Shown piece after piece: positions 21,864 to 24,959 of a DNA stretch of 24,959 bases. The notes beneath the pieces were generated by a model, which saw only the letters and a program-made list of their open reading frames with translations, ran no database searches and was not told where the DNA came from. This stretch comes from JTS-RE9 sp964649195 (GTDB lineage Bacteria > Planctomycetota > Phycisphaerae > Phycisphaerales > Phycisphaeraceae), in assembly GCA_964649195.1 (NCBI GenBank), contig CAZYPK010000070.1:1-24959 (forward strand), read 5' to 3'. Position 1 is the first letter of the stretch. Each line of letters starts with the position of its first letter. Position numbers and translations under genes: made by a program.

Positions 21864-22700
21864 TCAACGGTTGCCGCGACGAGCAAGCATCGCCAGACCG
21901 CACAGGGCCAGCAGGGAAATCGATGCGGGTTCCGGGATTGCCGCCTGGACCGCGGCAAGCGGGTTCGACAGGTTGCGGCCGGTGTTGTCCACGTAGAGGT
22001 CGTCGAAGAAGCCGCCGGTGGGCACGGAGTTGTTTGAAGTCAGCAGCATGATGGCCTGAATCGGATTGCTGGTCGGGCCGTTCTGAAAATTGAGCAGGGT
22101 TCCCGCACCGATCCCCAGCAGGGTCTGCAATCCGCCGACTTCGTCCTGGGCATAGAGTTCGAATTGATCGTTCAGATTGTCCATGACGACCCAGAACCGG
22201 TACCAACTGTCCTTGGCCGGGGACGACCAACCCGCCGTGGTGACCGGCCCGCTGCTGGAACCGACTTCGGTGAGAGTGCTGCCTGCGAAGACCACGCCGG
22301 CGCGGCGATTGCCGGTCTGTCCGTTGACGATGGTGTCCTGCATGTAGATTCCGAAGTTGCCGGAGACACCGGAGGGATACATGGCACGGAAGAAGATGGT
22401 GCCGGTCGTGCCGTCGGCGATGTTGTTGGCGGCTCCAAAGCTGCGGGTGGCGGCGGTGTTGTTCCCGGCATTCGACGCAAGGGAGGCCACGAGATTGGAT
22501 GCGTTGGTCGGATCCGTCTGGATGGTGTAGTGCGTCGAGGCGCTCCAGCTTGGGTTGTAGGCGCTCAGAGGCGTGCCGGTGATGCCGACGCTGAAGTCGT
22601 CGATCAGAACAAAGGCGGCCTGGGCCCGCGGAGCGGACAGGATCAGCATGAGTGTGAAAGCGACAAACGGAACAACGTGGCGTAATGCACTGAACTTCAT
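21864..22700 (-). CDS. PEP-CTERM sorting-domain surface protein
   Basis: Exported protein of 278 residues with both halves of exosortase-type sorting. The N-terminal Sec signal (1-29) has hydrophobic core VPFVAFTLMLILSA. The C-terminus has IPEPAS (PEP at 256-258), a hydrophobic segment ISLLALCGLAMLA and a basic tail RRGNR. The middle part (about 30-250) is Ser/Thr/Asn/Gly-rich with beta-strand character, including FVLIDDFSVG, FFRAMYPSG and a late FFDDLYVDN; it may be a jelly-roll, carbohydrate-binding-like domain. The sorting signal is recognised by an exosortase encoded elsewhere. A strong AAAGGAGA site (22707-22714 on the complement) precedes the ATG. Such proteins are usually linked to exopolysaccharide and cell-surface structures. 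The binding partner is unknown. Confidence 0.88.
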   Translation of the reverse strand: MKFSALRHVVPFVAFTLMLILSAPRAQAAFVLIDDFSVGITGTPLSAYNPSWSASTHYTIQTDPTNASNLVASLASNAGNNTAATRSFGAANNIADGTTGTIFFRAMYPSGVSGNFGIYMQDTIVNGQTGNRRAGVVFAGSTLTEVGSSSGPVTTAGWSSPAKDSWYRFWVVMDNLNDQFELYAQDEVGGLQTLLGIGAGTLLNFQNGPTSNPIQAIMLLTSNNSVPTGGFFDDLYVDNTGRNLSNPLAAVQAAIPEPASISLLALCGLAMLARRGNR

Positions 22701-22941
22701 CTCAAATCTCCTTTGTTGGAAAGACGAAAAAAGTTGCCGAAAAACGAGGGCTCCTGTGGCAATGACACAGGTTCACCTGCGGACTTTACACCCGTGCAAC
22801 CTGAATGCAAGAGGTATCCAACATCAAAGTTAGATATGTCCCCGATTCGACCAAATATGTTCAGTCTTTCGGCGAAGTGATCGTTTGCATTGCGAATGCA
22901 GCAAAAATTCGGACAAAATCGGTACGTTATCGGTTTTTGGT

Positions 22942-23484
22942 TCACCGGGCGCGCGGCGGATAAGGCTCGAACATCTTCCGAATGATCTCGCTCGAATCCT
23001 TGCCGATGTCGGCGGCCGAGGTCCCCGTCCACCCCTGCGCGTACGGATCGGCGCCGGCGTCCAGCAGAAAACGCACCATGTTCTGGTTCTTGTACAAAAC
23101 CGCAATGAACAGCGGCGTGCTGCCTGTCGGCGGCGCACCCTCGTCGCGGCCATTGATGTCCGCGCCAAACTCCAGCAGCAATTGCGCCACGTTTTCGCGA
23201 TCCTTCGATGCCGCCAGACTCAGCAGCGAATCACCCATCCATCGATATTGGCCCGCCAGCAACGGCTTCTTCTGAAGTTCGCTCCGGATCGCGTCAAGAG
23301 GCATTCGTGTTTCGAGCACCATGTCGTGAAGGCGCTCGGTCGGTCCCACCAATTCATGGACTTCATAACCGGACGCGAATCGTCCCGACGAAAGGTTGAA
23401 GGGCAATGCCACCAGAACGATCGCCATCATGATCACCATGATGCTCAGGATCAATCCCCGGTGTTTTCTCATCATCATCACCAT
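22942..23484 (-). CDS. Membrane-anchored ankyrin-repeat protein
   Basis: Protein of about 180 residues with one N-terminal membrane segment (residues 10-29, LILSIMVIMMAIVLVALP region) and ankyrin repeats toward the C-terminus. Repeats seen: DSLLSLAASKDRENVAQLLL with EFGADING, then GSTPLFIAVLYKNQNMVRFL with LDAGADPY, then a partial unit TGTSAADIGKD. Ankyrin repeats bind proteins; the partner is unknown. The membrane segment could be an uncleaved signal, with the repeats outside the cytoplasm. The start is unusual: codons run ATG-ATG-ATG-GTG-ATG-ATG-ATG from 23490 down to 23470. The GGAG site (23492-23495) is 1, 4 and 7 nt from the first, second and third ATG, so I place the start at the third (23482-23484). 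It lies alone between a PEP-CTERM gene and the divergent carB. Confidence 0.8.
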   Translation of the reverse strand: MVMMMRKHRGLILSIMVIMMAIVLVALPFNLSSGRFASGYEVHELVGPTERLHDMVLETRMPLDAIRSELQKKPLLAGQYRWMGDSLLSLAASKDRENVAQLLLEFGADINGRDEGAPPTGSTPLFIAVLYKNQNMVRFLLDAGADPYAQGWTGTSAADIGKDSSEIIRKMFEPYPPRAR

Positions 23485-23611
23485 CATCATGCTCCAGAAT
23501 CGATCGGAACGATGCGTGGCGTCGCACGCGGATTTATCATCATAATGCCGCGGCGGAATCGACCGTCACCCATGGCTCGCCATTTCATGCGCAAACGAAA
23601 CCTCATCGCGT

Positions 23612-23629
23612 CGTTCGCCAAGGCGAACG
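23612..23629. repeat. 18-nt palindrome in the ankyrin-carB intergenic region
   Basis: CGTTCGCC (23612-23619), AA, GGCGAACG (23622-23629), a perfect dyad with a 2-nt centre. It lies between divergent transcripts, so it is not a terminator for either. It may be an operator or another intergenic repeat; nothing more can be said. Confidence 0.4.
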
Positions 23630-23666
23630 GCTAAATGACAAATCCAATGCTGCACCGCGTCGCCAT

Positions 23667-23695
23667 TTGGTTTTTCGCGCGCCAACCGCTACGAT
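23667..23695 (+). promoter_or_regulatory. Candidate carB promoter
   Basis: TTGGTT (23667-23672), 17 nt, TACGAT (23690-23695). Spacing is ideal but each hexamer has two mismatches. It would give a leader of about 55 nt before the carB start. No pyrimidine-responsive attenuator structure is evident. Confidence 0.35.
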
Positions 23696-23757
23696 TCCGC
23701 CCGTTTCATCCCTGCTGTTTCGACCTCTCGCGCCCGCCGTTCACACCCCCCACGACC

Positions 23758-24959
23758 ATGCCCAAACGCACCGACATCAAGACCATCCTCATCATCGGCT
23801 CAGGCCCCATCGTCATCGGCCAGGGCTGCGAGTTCGATTACTCGGGCACCCAGGCCTGCAAAGCCCTGCGCGAAGAAGGCTACCAGGTCGTCCTCATCAA
23901 CAGCAATCCCGCCACGATCATGACCGATCCCGAAATGGCGGACCGCACCTACATCGAGCCGATCACGCCCGAAGCCGTCACCAAGATCATCGAGAAGGAA
24001 AAAGGCGGCAAATACCACATCGACGCCCTGCTCCCCACGCTGGGCGGGCAGACGGCGCTCAACTGCGCCTGCAAACTCTGGGACGATGGCGTGCTCCAGA
24101 AGCACAACGTCGAGATGATCGGCGCCAACCGCGAAGTCATCTACCGGGCCGAGGATCGCAAGGCGTTCAAGGAAATCGTCGAAGGCATCGGCCTGAAGAT
24201 GCCCAAGGCCGCCACCGCCAACACGATGGAGGAGGCCCTGGCCGTCCTCGAGATGACCGGCCTGCCCGCCATCATCCGACCCGCCTTCACCCTCGGCGGC
24301 ACCGGCGGCGGCATCGCCTACAACCGCGAAGAGTTCGAGGACATCGTCAAGCGCGGCCTCGACGCCTCCATGACCAGCCAGGTTCTCATCGATCAGTCCG
24401 TGCTCGGCTGGAAGGAATACGAACTCGAAGTCATGCGCGATCACGATGACAACGTCGTCATCATCTGCACCATCGAAAACTTCGACCCCATGGGAATCCA
24501 CACCGGCGACTCCATCACCGTCGCCCCGGCCCAGACCCTCACCGACCGCGAATACCAGCGCATGCGCGACGCCTCGCTGGCCATCATCCGCGCCATCGGC
24601 GTCGAGACCGGCGGCTGCAACATCCAGTTCGCCATCAACCCGAACCCGGAAAATGATGAAGGCGAGATGGTCGTCGTCGAGATGAACCCGCGCGTGTCGC
24701 GCTCCTCCGCACTGGCATCGAAGGCCACCGGTTTTCCCATTGCCAAGATCGCGGCCAAGCTCGCCGTCGGTTACACGATGTGGGAGCTGCCCAACGACAT
24801 CACGAAGAAGACGGTCGCCTGTTTCGAGCCGACGATCGATTATGTCGTGACCAAGATTCCGCGCTGGACGTTCGAGAAGTTTCCCGAAGCGGATGAGACG
24901 CTCACCACGCAGATGAAGAGCGTGGGCGAAGCGATGGCCATCGGGCGCACCTTCAAGGA
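23758..24959 (+). CDS. carB: Carbamoyl-phosphate synthase large subunit, 5' part (runs off the window)
   Basis: Amino-terminal 400 residues of the carbamoyl-phosphate synthase large chain (full length about 1070), which makes carbamoyl phosphate from bicarbonate, ATP and ammonia delivered by the CarA glutaminase, feeding pyrimidine and arginine synthesis in the cytoplasm. The start MPKRTDIKTILIIGSGPIVI is typical. The family landmark GQGCEFDYSGTQACKALREE (21-40) is present. The carboxyphosphate ATP-grasp domain shows RPAFTLGGTGGG (174-185), a metal/ATP segment ending VVEMNPRVSRSSALASKATG (307-324 region) and GYTMWELPND. Residues expected for ATP and metal binding (Arg174, His248, Glu308, Asn310, Arg312) are all there. 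No Shine-Dalgarno site precedes the ATG at 23758. The remaining two thirds, with the second ATP-grasp and regulatory domains, lie beyond the right edge. carA is not adjacent upstream. Confidence 0.96.
   Translation, partial: MPKRTDIKTILIIGSGPIVIGQGCEFDYSGTQACKALREEGYQVVLINSNPATIMTDPEMADRTYIEPITPEAVTKIIEKEKGGKYHIDALLPTLGGQTALNCACKLWDDGVLQKHNVEMIGANREVIYRAEDRKAFKEIVEGIGLKMPKAATANTMEEALAVLEMTGLPAIIRPAFTLGGTGGGIAYNREEFEDIVKRGLDASMTSQVLIDQSVLGWKEYELEVMRDHDDNVVIICTIENFDPMGIHTGDSITVAPAQTLTDREYQRMRDASLAIIRAIGVETGGCNIQFAINPNPENDEGEMVVVEMNPRVSRSSALASKATGFPIAKIAAKLAVGYTMWELPNDITKKTVACFEPTIDYVVTKIPRWTFEKFPEADETLTTQMKSVGEAMAIGRTFK

Noticed and set aside
22885..23634. Plus-strand open frame with a His run
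   Set aside because: The His run is the complement of the ATG run at the start of the ankyrin gene; the frame is antisense to ankyrin repeats.
1..24959. tRNA, rRNA, riboswitch or transposase genes
   Set aside because: I looked on both strands and saw none that I could support; a covariance-model scan would be needed to exclude small RNAs.

Overview
The window looks like a chromosomal segment of a planctomycete (Planctomycetota); a Verrucomicrobiota relative is the main alternative. The evidence is a planctomycete-type cytochrome/DUF1549/DUF1553 giant protein with a Tat-exported DUF1501 partner, a DUF1080 protein, Tat-exported GFO/IDH/MocA and TIM-barrel sugar enzymes, a PEP-CTERM surface protein, high GC, many weak Shine-Dalgarno sites and a small conserved protein I associate with planctomycetes. 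No rRNA, tRNA, CRISPR array, prophage or transposase gene was seen.

Layout: 97-1782 (-) is a GT39-type membrane glycosyltransferase, and 2361-2783 (+) a MutT-type Nudix hydrolase. On the minus strand, 2880-5695 holds a tandem alpha/beta-hydrolase preceded by a small conserved hypothetical gene. A 100-base assembly gap (5774-5873) lies inside a 34-bp tandem repeat. A Tat-exported GFO/IDH/MocA oxidoreductase (6032-7342, -) and a Tat-exported sugar isomerase-like TIM barrel (7491-8432, +) diverge from one compact regulatory region. Then come a secreted PrxQ/Bcp peroxiredoxin (8504-9055, -), an SDR dehydrogenase (9201-9968, +), and an APH-type kinase next to an enolase paralogue (10241-12677, +). 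A long plus-strand series follows: DUF1080, the giant cytochrome protein, three Uma2-type copies (one frameshifted, one remnant, one intact) and DUF1501 (12776-20498). The right end has a TIGR01777 epimerase (+), a PEP-CTERM protein (-), a membrane-anchored ankyrin protein (-) and the 5' part of carB (+, runs off the window).

How the genes may work together: the exported GFO/IDH/MocA enzyme, the exported TIM barrel, DUF1080 (3-keto-disaccharide hydrolase family) and the haem-binding giant protein match the parts list of an oxidative, 3-keto-sugar route for cleaving glycosides outside the cytoplasm. This is an inference from family membership and co-location. The enolase paralogue keeps its metal ligands and the Lys/Glu catalytic pair but has Asp and Ala where enolases have Glu and His, so its substrate is uncertain.

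The most distinctive non-coding feature is a family of 21-nt palindromes with fixed outer arms (CCGCGA / TCGCGG) and a variable but still self-complementary 9-nt core. They occur as pairs in three separate intergenic regions, usually in inverted flank orientation, like REP/BIME elements. A second palindrome family (CCCACCCAC / GTGGGTGGG) sits between convergent genes and probably acts as terminators.
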